Assembly (NCBI RefSeq): GCF_026339955.1
Contig: NZ_JAPEPW010000001.1
Coordinates: forward strand, 3,746,501 to 3,810,500
DNA length: 64,000 nucleotides
Source of the DNA: Streptomyces sp. NBC_01549
GTDB taxonomy: Bacteria > Actinomycetota > Actinomycetes > Streptomycetales > Streptomycetaceae
Direction: 5' to 3'
Shown: positions 57,440 through 64,000 of the stretch, piece after piece
Layout: the number at the start of each line of letters is the position of its first letter
How positions within the stretch are numbered: the stretch's first letter is position 1
Translations under genes and position numbers: made by a program
The notes under the pieces: generated by a model
Told to the model about the DNA's origin: nothing
Databases searched by the model: none
What the model saw: only the letters and a program-made list of their open reading frames with translations

Positions 57440-58966
57440 TCACTGTCCGGAATGTCGGGAGTGTGGTCCGGTGCCGTTGCCCGGCAGGCCCAGCCAGCTC
57501 GCCAGTTTGCCGCCCTGGCCCACCGCGCGCAGCCGTCGCTCGGCCGCGTCCCGGACCGGGTCGGTGGCCACCACGAGCAGTTCGTCACCGCGTCGCAGGA
57601 CGGTCGTGGGCAGCGGCACGAAGGACGTTCCGTCGCGCACGACGAGGGTGACGGCGGCCCCCGAGGGCATGCGCAGTTCGGCCACCTCCACGCCGTGCAT
57701 GCGGGAGCCCTCCGGGATCGCGACGGACAGCAGATGGCCGCGCAGTCGCTCCAGGGGCGCCGATTCGATCCCGAGGTCGGCGGGGCCCTCGGACTCGCCC
57801 AGGCGCAGTGTCCGGGCCAGCCAGGGCAGCGTGGGGCCCTGGATGAGGGTGTAGGCGACGACCAGGACGAAGACGATGTTGAAGATCCGGCGGCTCTCCG
57901 CGATGCCGTTCACCATCGGGATGGTCGCCAGGATGATGGGTACGGCGCCGCGCAGGCCCGCCCAGGACAGCAGCGTCTGCTCCTGCCACGGAATCCGGAA
58001 GGGCAGCAGGCTGACCACGACGCTCAGCGGGCGCGCCACCATGGTGAGCACCAGGCCGATGACGAGGGCCGGCACGATGTCGTCGCCCATCTCGTGCGGG
58101 GTGACCAGCAGGCCGAGCAGGACGAACATGCCGATCTGGGCGATCCAGCCGAGCCCATCGGCGAAGCCTCGGGTGGCGGGCCAGTGCGGCAGTTTGGCGT
58201 TGCCGAGCATCATCGCCGCGAGGTAGACGGCGAGGAAGCCGCTGCCTTGCGCGAGCGCGCCCGCGGCGTACGCGGTGACCGCGATCGCCATCACGGCGAT
58301 CGGGTAGAGGCCGGAGGCGGGCAGTGCCACGTGCCGCAGCCCCCAGGAGCCGAGCCAGCCCACCGCGAGGCCGATGGCCGCACCGATGGCCAGCTCCAGG
58401 GTTATCTCACCCAGCAGCACGTACCAGTGCTCCACGGGGCCCGCCGTGCAGAACGCGACGACGAGGATGACCACCGGGGCGTCGTTGAAGCCGGACTCGG
58501 CCTCCAGGATGCCCGTCACGCGCGCGGGGAGGGGTACTTTCCGCAGCACCGAGAAGACGGCCGCCGCGTCCGTCGAGGACACCACCGCGCCGATGATGAG
58601 CGCCTGCCGCCATTCCAGGCCGATCAGGTAGTGAGCGGCCGTGGCCGTCACCCCGACGCTCACCGCGATGCCGACCAGTGCCAGTGAGGTGGCCGCGGGC
58701 AGTGCCGGCTCGATTTCCTTCCACTTCGTGCCGAGACCGCCCTCGGCGAGGATCACGACCAGGGCCGCGTACCCGATGACCTGGGTCAGTTCGGCGTTGT
58801 TGAAGTGGACGTTGCCGACCCCGTCCTGGCCCATGGCGATGCCGATGCCGAGGTAGACGAGCAGGCTGGGGAGCCCGCTGCGCGAAGAGATACGAACCGC
58901 TGCCACCGCGACGAGCAGAACGAGCGAGCAGACGAGCAGGAGTTGGTTGAGGTGGTGGACAGTCAG
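57440..58966 (-). CDS. CPA-type potassium/proton antiporter with RCK_C domain
   Basis: About 508 residues. Twelve or so membrane helices include GLPSLLVYLGIGIAMGQDGV and ALIIGAVVSSTDAAAVFSVL (the ion-binding STDAAA region). A C-terminal RCK_C/TrkA_C domain (VEVAELRMPSGAAVTLVVRD, RRGDELLVVATD) can sense nucleotides. The homologous N-terminus is TVHHLNQLLLVCSL, directly preceded by a CTG codon at 58966 and GAAGGGAA; no ATG/GTG/TTG lies at that place. Upstream in-frame GTG/TTG codons exist at about 58981-58997, so the start is uncertain. It exchanges K+ or Na+ for H+. Confidence 0.85.
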   Translation of the reverse strand: MTVHHLNQLLLVCSLVLLVAVAAVRISSRSGLPSLLVYLGIGIAMGQDGVGNVHFNNAELTQVIGYAALVVILAEGGLGTKWKEIEPALPAATSLALVGIAVSVGVTATAAHYLIGLEWRQALIIGAVVSSTDAAAVFSVLRKVPLPARVTGILEAESGFNDAPVVILVVAFCTAGPVEHWYVLLGEITLELAIGAAIGLAVGWLGSWGLRHVALPASGLYPIAVMAIAVTAYAAGALAQGSGFLAVYLAAMMLGNAKLPHWPATRGFADGLGWIAQIGMFVLLGLLVTPHEMGDDIVPALVIGLVLTMVARPLSVVVSLLPFRIPWQEQTLLSWAGLRGAVPIILATIPMVNGIAESRRIFNIVFVLVVAYTLIQGPTLPWLARTLRLGESEGPADLGIESAPLERLRGHLLSVAIPEGSRMHGVEVAELRMPSGAAVTLVVRDGTSFVPLPTTVLRRGDELLVVATDPVRDAAERRLRAVGQGGKLASWLGLPGNGTGPHSRHSGQ

Positions 58967-59301
58967 CGGCTGTTCCCTTCTCGCCAATCCGGGCACTGGA
59001 TTCGAACGTGTGGATGTGAACACGTCGATTCGATGTGATCGCGTCGATGTCGACACGTGGAATCGAGGCGATCGCGTCGATCCGCGCACGTCGATCCGGA
59101 CACCCGAAGTCGGTACATGAGTCCAAGTACTTCGTTACCTTACCTAACTCTTGACGCTTTCTTGACGCTCCAGGGGTCGAGATCGAACGTTCGTCCGCCC
59201 TGGTACCCGACTCCGCGTCAAGGCGCGTCGGGCCCTGCGCCTATGGTTGCTCCAGCACTCCAGGACCGCCTGCCGCTCGCGTTAGGACAGCAAGGACAGC
59301 G
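58967..59301. other. Divergent intergenic region with GTCGAT-rich repeats
   Basis: Between the antiporter and the acylase gene, 58986-59098 contains many variants of CGTCGAT, GATCGCGTCGAT and ACACGTSG, partly inverted (for example GTGTGGATGTGAACACG). No gene is seen. The remaining part up to 59301 is the acylase promoter region. Confidence 0.5.
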
Positions 59302-62067
59302 ATGCCCCCGAACACCACCGCCTCTTCCGGCCAGAAGCCGGGCAAGTCCGGCAGGAAGAAGGGGCGCAAGGCCCGACTGTTCCTGATCGTCCTGGTTCTG
59401 GCCCTCTTCGGAGGCGTTGCCTATGGCGGCTACTGGGGGGCCAGTACCGTCCGTGCCTCCTTCCCGCAGACCACGGGCTCCCTCACGCTCGAGGGGCTGT
59501 CAGGCCCCGTGGACGTCAAGCGGGACGGCAACGGGATCCCACAGATATATGCCTCGTCCGACGAGGACCTGTTCATGGCGCAGGGCTACGTCCAGGCGCA
59601 GGACCGGTTCTACGAGATGGACGTCCGCCGTCACATGACCTCGGGCCGGCTCTCCGAGATGTTCGGCTCGAGCCAGGTCAAGAACGACGAGTTCCTGCGC
59701 ACGATGGGCTGGGACCGGGTCGCCAAGGAGGAGTACGACAAGAAACTGTCGGCCTCCACGAAGAAGTACCTCCAGGCGTACGCCAAGGGAGTCAATGCCT
59801 ACCTGAAGGGCAAGGACGGCAAGGACATCTCCCTGGAGTACGCGGCCCTTGGTTTCACCAACGACTACAAGCCCCAGGAGTGGACCCCGGTCGACTCGGT
59901 CGCGTGGCTGAAGGCGATGGCCTGGGACCTGCGCGGCAACATGCAGGACGAGATCGACCGCTCCCTGATGACCAGCCGTCTCGGCCCGAAGCAGATCGCC
60001 GACCTGTACCCGGAGTACCCGTACAGCCGGAACAAGACGATCACGCAGGAGGGCCAGTACGACAGCGTCACCGGGTCGTACGTCCAGGGCAGCAGCACGA
60101 CGACGAGCGGCGGGACGCAGTCCACGTCGGGCACCGGCCTCGCGGGGAACGCCACCGCACCCAACGGCCTGCAGAGCCAGCTCTCCAAGCTCTACAACGT
60201 GCTCGACAACGTGCCTACCGCCGTCGGCGTGAACGGCAACGGCATCGGCTCGAACTCCTGGGTCGTCGGAGGCGAGCACACCATCACCGGTAAGCCGCTG
60301 CTGGCCAACGACCCGCACCTGTCGGCCTCGCTGCCCTCGGTCTGGTACCAGATGGGCCTGCACTGCACGAGCGTCTCCAGCAAGTGCCAGTACGACGTCT
60401 CCGGCTACGCCTTCGCGGGCATGCCCGGCGTGGTCATCGGCCACAACCAGGACATCGCCTGGGGCATGACCAACTCCGGGGTCGACGTCACCGACCTCTA
60501 CCTGGAGAAGATCACCGGCGAGGGCTACGAGTACGACGGCAAGGTGCTGCCCTTCACGACCCGCAGGGAAACGATCAAGGTCGCGGGCGGCGCCAGCAAG
60601 ACGATCGTCGTCCGGGAGACCAAGGACGGCATGCCACTGCTCTCCGACCGCGACGACGAACTGGTCAAGGTCGGCAAGAAGGCCACCGTCGACAGCGGGG
60701 CGCCCGACCGCGGTGACGGCTACGCCATCGCGCTGCGCTGGACCGCCCTGGACCCGGGCAACTCCATGGACGCCGTCTTCCAGCTGGACAAGGCGTCGAA
60801 CTGGTCCGAGTTCCGCAAGGCGTCCGCGTCCTTCGACGTGCCCTCGCAGAACCTGATCTACGCCGACACCGACAACCACATCGGCTACCAGCTGCCCGGC
60901 AAGATCCCGACCCGGGCGAAGGGCGACGACGGCTCGCTCCCGTCGCCCGGCTGGGACCCCAAGTACACGTGGACCGGCTACATCAAGCAGTCCGAGCTGC
61001 CCTACGAGTACGACCCGAAGCGCGGCTACATCGTCACCGCCAACCAGGCGGTCGTCGACAAGGACAAGTACCCCTACACGCTCACCACGGACTGGGGCTA
61101 CGGAACGCGCAGCCAGCGGATCACCGACCTCATCGAGGCGAAGACCAAGGGCGGCGGCAAGATCTCGACGGACGACATGCGTCAGATGCAGCTCGACGAC
61201 AGCAGCGAGATCGCCAAGCTGATCGTGCCCAAGCTGCTCAAGATCGACGTCCCCGACAAGAACGTCCGTGACGCGCAGAAGCTGCTGGAGGGCTGGGATT
61301 ACACCCAGGACGCCGACTCCGCGGCGGCCGCGTACTTCAACGCGACCTGGCGCAACATCCTCAAGCTGGCCTTCGGCAACAAGCTGCCCAAGGAGCTGCG
61401 GGTCAAGGGCCAGTGCCTGAACGTCGCCCCGGTCGACACCACCGGCCCCGCGGACGAGAACCAGACCGTGCGTGAGTGCGGTCAGCGCGAGGCGGACCAG
61501 GCGCAGCCGGACGGTGGCGACCGCTGGTTCGAGGTGGTCCGCAAGATCATCGACGACCAGAACGACGACTGGTGGAAGGCGCCCAAGACGCGCTTGGACA
61601 AGGCGGCCGACAACCGCGACGAGCTGTTCGGGCGGGCCATGAAGGACGCCCGCTGGGAGCTGACCGCCAAGCTCGGCAAGGACATGGACACCTGGAGCTG
61701 GGGCCGGCTGCACCGCCTGTTCCTGAAGAACCAGACCCTGGGCACCGACGGTCCCGGCGTCCTGCAGTACATGCTCAACCGCGGCCCCTGGAAGCTCAGC
61801 GGCGGCGAGGCGACGGTCAACGCGACCGGCTGGAACGCCGCGGGCGGCTACGGAGTGGTCTGGGTGCCCTCCATGCGGATGGTGGTCAACCTCGACGACT
61901 TCGACAAGTCGAAGTGGATCAACCTCTCCGGCGCCTCAGGGCACGCCTACAGCGCCCACTACACCGACCAGACGGACAAGTGGGCCAAGGGTGAACTGCT
62001 GCCGTGGTCCTTCTCGGGCAAGGCGGTCGACAAGAGCACGAGCGACACCCTGGTGCTCAAGCCGTGA
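59302..62067 (+). CDS. Penicillin acylase family Ntn-hydrolase, membrane-anchored
   Basis: A 921-residue S45-family amidohydrolase. A Lys-rich N-terminus and one membrane helix (ARLFLIVLVLALFGGVAYGG) anchor it outside the cell. The alpha-chain region includes DVKRDGNGIPQIYASSDEDL and FMAQGYVQAQDRFYEMDVRR. The autocleavage/nucleophile Ser317 is in NGIGSNSWVVGG, with LLANDPHL following. The beta-chain is typical of actinobacterial acylases. Roles may include hydrolysing acyl-homoserine lactones or lipid amides; the substrate is unknown. Confidence 0.9.
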   Translation: MPPNTTASSGQKPGKSGRKKGRKARLFLIVLVLALFGGVAYGGYWGASTVRASFPQTTGSLTLEGLSGPVDVKRDGNGIPQIYASSDEDLFMAQGYVQAQDRFYEMDVRRHMTSGRLSEMFGSSQVKNDEFLRTMGWDRVAKEEYDKKLSASTKKYLQAYAKGVNAYLKGKDGKDISLEYAALGFTNDYKPQEWTPVDSVAWLKAMAWDLRGNMQDEIDRSLMTSRLGPKQIADLYPEYPYSRNKTITQEGQYDSVTGSYVQGSSTTTSGGTQSTSGTGLAGNATAPNGLQSQLSKLYNVLDNVPTAVGVNGNGIGSNSWVVGGEHTITGKPLLANDPHLSASLPSVWYQMGLHCTSVSSKCQYDVSGYAFAGMPGVVIGHNQDIAWGMTNSGVDVTDLYLEKITGEGYEYDGKVLPFTTRRETIKVAGGASKTIVVRETKDGMPLLSDRDDELVKVGKKATVDSGAPDRGDGYAIALRWTALDPGNSMDAVFQLDKASNWSEFRKASASFDVPSQNLIYADTDNHIGYQLPGKIPTRAKGDDGSLPSPGWDPKYTWTGYIKQSELPYEYDPKRGYIVTANQAVVDKDKYPYTLTTDWGYGTRSQRITDLIEAKTKGGGKISTDDMRQMQLDDSSEIAKLIVPKLLKIDVPDKNVRDAQKLLEGWDYTQDADSAAAAYFNATWRNILKLAFGNKLPKELRVKGQCLNVAPVDTTGPADENQTVRECGQREADQAQPDGGDRWFEVVRKIIDDQNDDWWKAPKTRLDKAADNRDELFGRAMKDARWELTAKLGKDMDTWSWGRLHRLFLKNQTLGTDGPGVLQYMLNRGPWKLSGGEATVNATGWNAAGGYGVVWVPSMRMVVNLDDFDKSKWINLSGASGHAYSAHYTDQTDKWAKGELLPWSFSGKAVDKSTSDTLVLKP

Positions 62068-62103
62068 GCCTTCGACGGCGACCGTGAGCCACTGACGGCG
62101 ACA

Positions 62104-62145
62104 GCTGAAAGGGCCCTCCACGCACGCGTGGAGGGCCCTTTCAGC
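62104..62145. terminator. Bidirectional terminator, 20-bp stem
   Basis: A perfect stem GCTGAAAGGGCCCTCCACGC / GCGTGGAGGGCCCTTTCAGC between the convergent acylase and cyclo-ligase genes. Confidence 0.9.
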
Positions 62146-62157
62146 ACCCGGGCTCCG

Positions 62158-62772
62158 TCAGCCGAAGCGGCGCACCCCCGAAGGCGTCACCACCGCGTGG
62201 ACGGGACGGTCGTGCGCTTCCGCCGGGACGCGCTCGACGACCTCCGCGTCGTACAGCAGCACCACCAGCGCGGGATCGGCCCCCGCGCGCTCCAGACGGG
62301 CCAGCACGCGGTCGTACGAGCCGCCGCCGCGCCCCAGGCGCATCCCGCGCCGGTCCACGGCCAGGCCGGGCAGCAGGACGGTGTCCGCCTCCTGGACGGC
62401 CTCGGGGCCGAATCGCTCGCCCGCCGGCTCCAAGAGGGCCATCCTGCCGCTGTGTTGGACACGCTCCAGGGAGCCCTCTCCGGCGTACGCGCCCCAGTCC
62501 AGGTCGTTGTCCGCCATCAGGACGGGCAGCAGCACGCGCACCCCGCGCGCGTGGAGCGCGTCCAGGAGTGCGAGGGTGCCCGGCTCGCTCCCCACGGAGA
62601 CGTACGCCGCCACCGTGCGCGCCCGCGCCAGCTCCGGCAGCTCCAGCGCCCGCAGGGCCAGGGTTCCGGCGGCTTCCCGCAGGTCGTAGGGTGTCAACCT
62701 GCTCCTCACCGCGAGGAATCCTCGCCGCAACATTCGCTTGTCAGGCTCTGCCTCACGTCCGGCGTGGCTCAC
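62158..62772 (-). CDS. 5-formyltetrahydrofolate cyclo-ligase
   Basis: A 204-residue enzyme that converts 5-formyl-THF to 5,10-methenyl-THF with ATP. KRMLRRGFLAVRSRLTPYDL begins the fold, YVSVGSEPGTLALLDALHAR carries the substrate region, and RLGRGGGSYDRVLARL is the ATP-binding signature. GTG 62772 is chosen for the AAGGGAG 7 bp upstream; an ATG at 62805 has none. It is divergent from galU. Confidence 0.9.
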   Translation of the reverse strand: MSHAGREAEPDKRMLRRGFLAVRSRLTPYDLREAAGTLALRALELPELARARTVAAYVSVGSEPGTLALLDALHARGVRVLLPVLMADNDLDWGAYAGEGSLERVQHSGRMALLEPAGERFGPEAVQEADTVLLPGLAVDRRGMRLGRGGGSYDRVLARLERAGADPALVVLLYDAEVVERVPAEAHDRPVHAVVTPSGVRRFG

Positions 62773-62866
62773 GGATCGCTCCCTTACCGTTCCTTGTGCG
62801 CTCATATGAGAGTTATTAAGGTGGAGTATCAGATTCTGCTCATAGCCACCGGATATGGTTACGGGC

Positions 62867-63769
62867 ATGACTGAGTCGCACCCCAGGATCAGCAAGGCTG
62901 TCATCCCCGCAGCAGGCCTCGGCACCCGGTTCCTGCCGGCCACCAAAGCCACTCCCAAGGAGATGCTGCCGGTCGTCGACAAGCCGGCGATCCAGTACGT
63001 GGTCGAAGAGGCCGTGTCGGCGGGTCTCGACGACGTCCTGATGATCACCGGCCGCAACAAGCGCCCTCTCGAGGACCACTTCGACCGCAATTATGAGCTG
63101 GAGTCCGCCCTTCAGAAGAAGGGCGACGCCGACCGGCTCGCCAAGGTCCAGGAGTCCAGCGACCTGGCCACCATGCACTACGTGCGCCAGGGCGACCCCA
63201 AGGGCCTCGGCCACGCCGTCCTGTGCGCGGCTCCGCACGTCGGTCACGAGCCCTTCGCGGTGCTCCTCGGCGACGACCTGATCGACCCCCGTGACCCCCT
63301 CCTCGCCCGCATGGTCGAGGTCCAGGAGCAGCACGGCGGCAGCGTCATCGCGCTCATGGAGGTCGCGCCCGAGCAGATCCACCTCTACGGGTGCGCGGCC
63401 GTCGAGACCACCGACGAGGGCGACCTCGTCAAGGTGACGGGCCTGGTCGAGAAGCCGGACCCGGCGGACGCGCCCAGTAACTACGCGATCATCGGGCGCT
63501 ACGTTCTCGACCCGCACATCTTCGACATACTCCGCAAGACCGAGCCCGGCCGCGGCGGCGAGATCCAGCTCACCGACGCCCTCCAGCAGCTCGCGCAGGA
63601 CGAGAAGGTCGGCGGCCCCGTGCACGGCGTCGTCTTCAAGGGGCGCCGTTATGACACAGGCGACCGTGGCGACTATCTGCGTGCCATTGTCAGGCTCGCG
63701 TGCGAACGTGAGGACCTGGGCCCGGACTTCCGGACCTGGCTTCGCAGTTACGTAGCCGAGGAGATGTAG
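62867..63769 (+). CDS. galU: UTP-glucose-1-phosphate uridylyltransferase
   Basis: A 300-residue nucleotidyltransferase. KAVIPAAGLGTRFLPATKAT and PKEMLPVVDKPAIQYVVEEA are the signature, with GHAVLCAAPHVGHEPFAVLL and LLGDDLID downstream. It makes UDP-glucose for glycans, trehalose and galactose metabolism. The ATG at 62867 follows TATGGT by 7 nt without a ribosome-binding site, so leaderless expression is possible; an in-frame ATG at 62855 is the alternative. moeA follows 4 bp after the stop. Confidence 0.93.
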   Translation: MTESHPRISKAVIPAAGLGTRFLPATKATPKEMLPVVDKPAIQYVVEEAVSAGLDDVLMITGRNKRPLEDHFDRNYELESALQKKGDADRLAKVQESSDLATMHYVRQGDPKGLGHAVLCAAPHVGHEPFAVLLGDDLIDPRDPLLARMVEVQEQHGGSVIALMEVAPEQIHLYGCAAVETTDEGDLVKVTGLVEKPDPADAPSNYAIIGRYVLDPHIFDILRKTEPGRGGEIQLTDALQQLAQDEKVGGPVHGVVFKGRRYDTGDRGDYLRAIVRLACEREDLGPDFRTWLRSYVAEEM

Positions 63770-63773
63770 GAAT

Positions 63774-64000
63774 TTGAGCAGCGCCGCGACCCGTGTCACC
63801 GGCCAGGACCACCTCTGGTCGGTGACCGAGCACCTGGAGGACATCCTCGCGACCGTTCGTCCCCTCGAACCCATCGAGCTGCAACTCCTCGACGCCCAGG
63901 GCTGTGTCCTGGTCGAGGACGTCACGGTGGCGGTCTCCCTGCCGCCGTTCGACAACAGCTCGATGGACGGGTACGCGGTCCGGGTCGCCGATGTCACGGG
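63774..64000 (+). CDS. moeA: Molybdopterin molybdotransferase MoeA, N-terminal part
   Basis: The first 75 codons of MoeA, cut by the window end. LWSVTEHLEDILATVRPLEP, LLDAQGCVLVEDVTV and LPPFDNSSMDGYAVR are the conserved N-terminal motifs. The TTG start at 63774 is preceded by AGGAAT and lies 4 bp after galU, so the two are probably co-transcribed. MoeA inserts molybdate into adenylated molybdopterin. Confidence 0.9.
   Translation, partial: MSSAATRVTGQDHLWSVTEHLEDILATVRPLEPIELQLLDAQGCVLVEDVTVAVSLPPFDNSSMDGYAVRVADVT

Noticed and set aside
59176..59200. LexA/SOS box around GATCGAACGTTCGTCC
   Set aside because: The halves GAAC and GTTC have no spacer, whereas actinobacterial SOS boxes need about four bases between them.

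Overview
The window reads as chromosomal DNA of a Streptomyces species. It is about 70% G+C with strong GC3 bias, frequent GTG/TTG starts and rare TTA codons. The core genes include an hrdD-type sigma factor next to a phosphinothricin-acetyltransferase-like gene, a fruR-fruK-fruA operon, mscL, fmdB, galU and moeA. This core order resembles, from memory, the hrdD-fru-galU region of S. coelicolor.

Positions 1-19.5 kb: an 18.1-kb genomic island sits at the 3' end of a tRNA-Arg(CCU) gene (19472-19547, minus strand). A 43-bp copy of the tRNA 3' half (1369-1411) marks the far end, and a tyrosine-integrase C-terminal remnant lies beside the tRNA. The cargo is a fructan/sucrose utilisation locus. On the minus strand it has a LacI regulator, an oligopeptide-type (Opp/Dpp-like) ABC transporter (binding lipoprotein, two permeases, two ATPases) and two GH32 enzymes, one of them a 1190-residue secreted multi-module enzyme. 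On the plus strand it has a PfkB sugar kinase, a broken MalF-type permease, a MalG-type permease and a cytoplasmic GH32 enzyme. A duplicated lacI 5' end with its operator, and several gene fragments, suggest that two related sugar units were fused and partly decayed. Outside the island on the left are an Uma2 nuclease and a ferric-reductase-like pseudogene.

19.6-33.4 kb: mostly chromosomal genes. They are a fused IclR-IclR regulator, a secreted M6 metalloprotease, a TetR/MFS efflux pair with two 17-bp operators, a divergent MarR/DODA-dioxygenase pair, a GNAT acetyltransferase and HrdD. Further on are a TetR gene with an in-frame stop, a 13-bp minisatellite, a WYL regulator and a second MFS transporter. 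A 26-bp tandem repeat with an inverted arm lies at 23.1-23.3 kb.

33.4-43.5 kb: the most unusual region. It holds a 66-residue basic membrane-like mini-protein, a 65-residue FxsA-like RiPP precursor candidate ending in SDGD rather than FxSxx, and a stand-alone HExxH-type peptide-modifying enzyme. A convergent operon encodes EAD-TIR, EAD-VMAP, a MoxR-like AAA ATPase and a vWA-like/NB-ARC/TPR protein (FxsT). No radical-SAM maturase is visible. It looks like a variant Fxs-type RiPP locus joined to a vWA-MoxR-VMAP conflict module.

43.6-64 kb: core metabolism and envelope genes. They are the fructose PTS operon, a DUF6227-like protein, an L,D-transpeptidase lipoprotein, a P1-family peptidase and LtrA. 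After these come MscL, a SAF/CpaB-like protein, MTA phosphorylase and FmdB. The window closes with an MFS transporter, a CPA antiporter, a penicillin-acylase-family protein, 5-formyl-THF cyclo-ligase, GalU and the start of MoeA.
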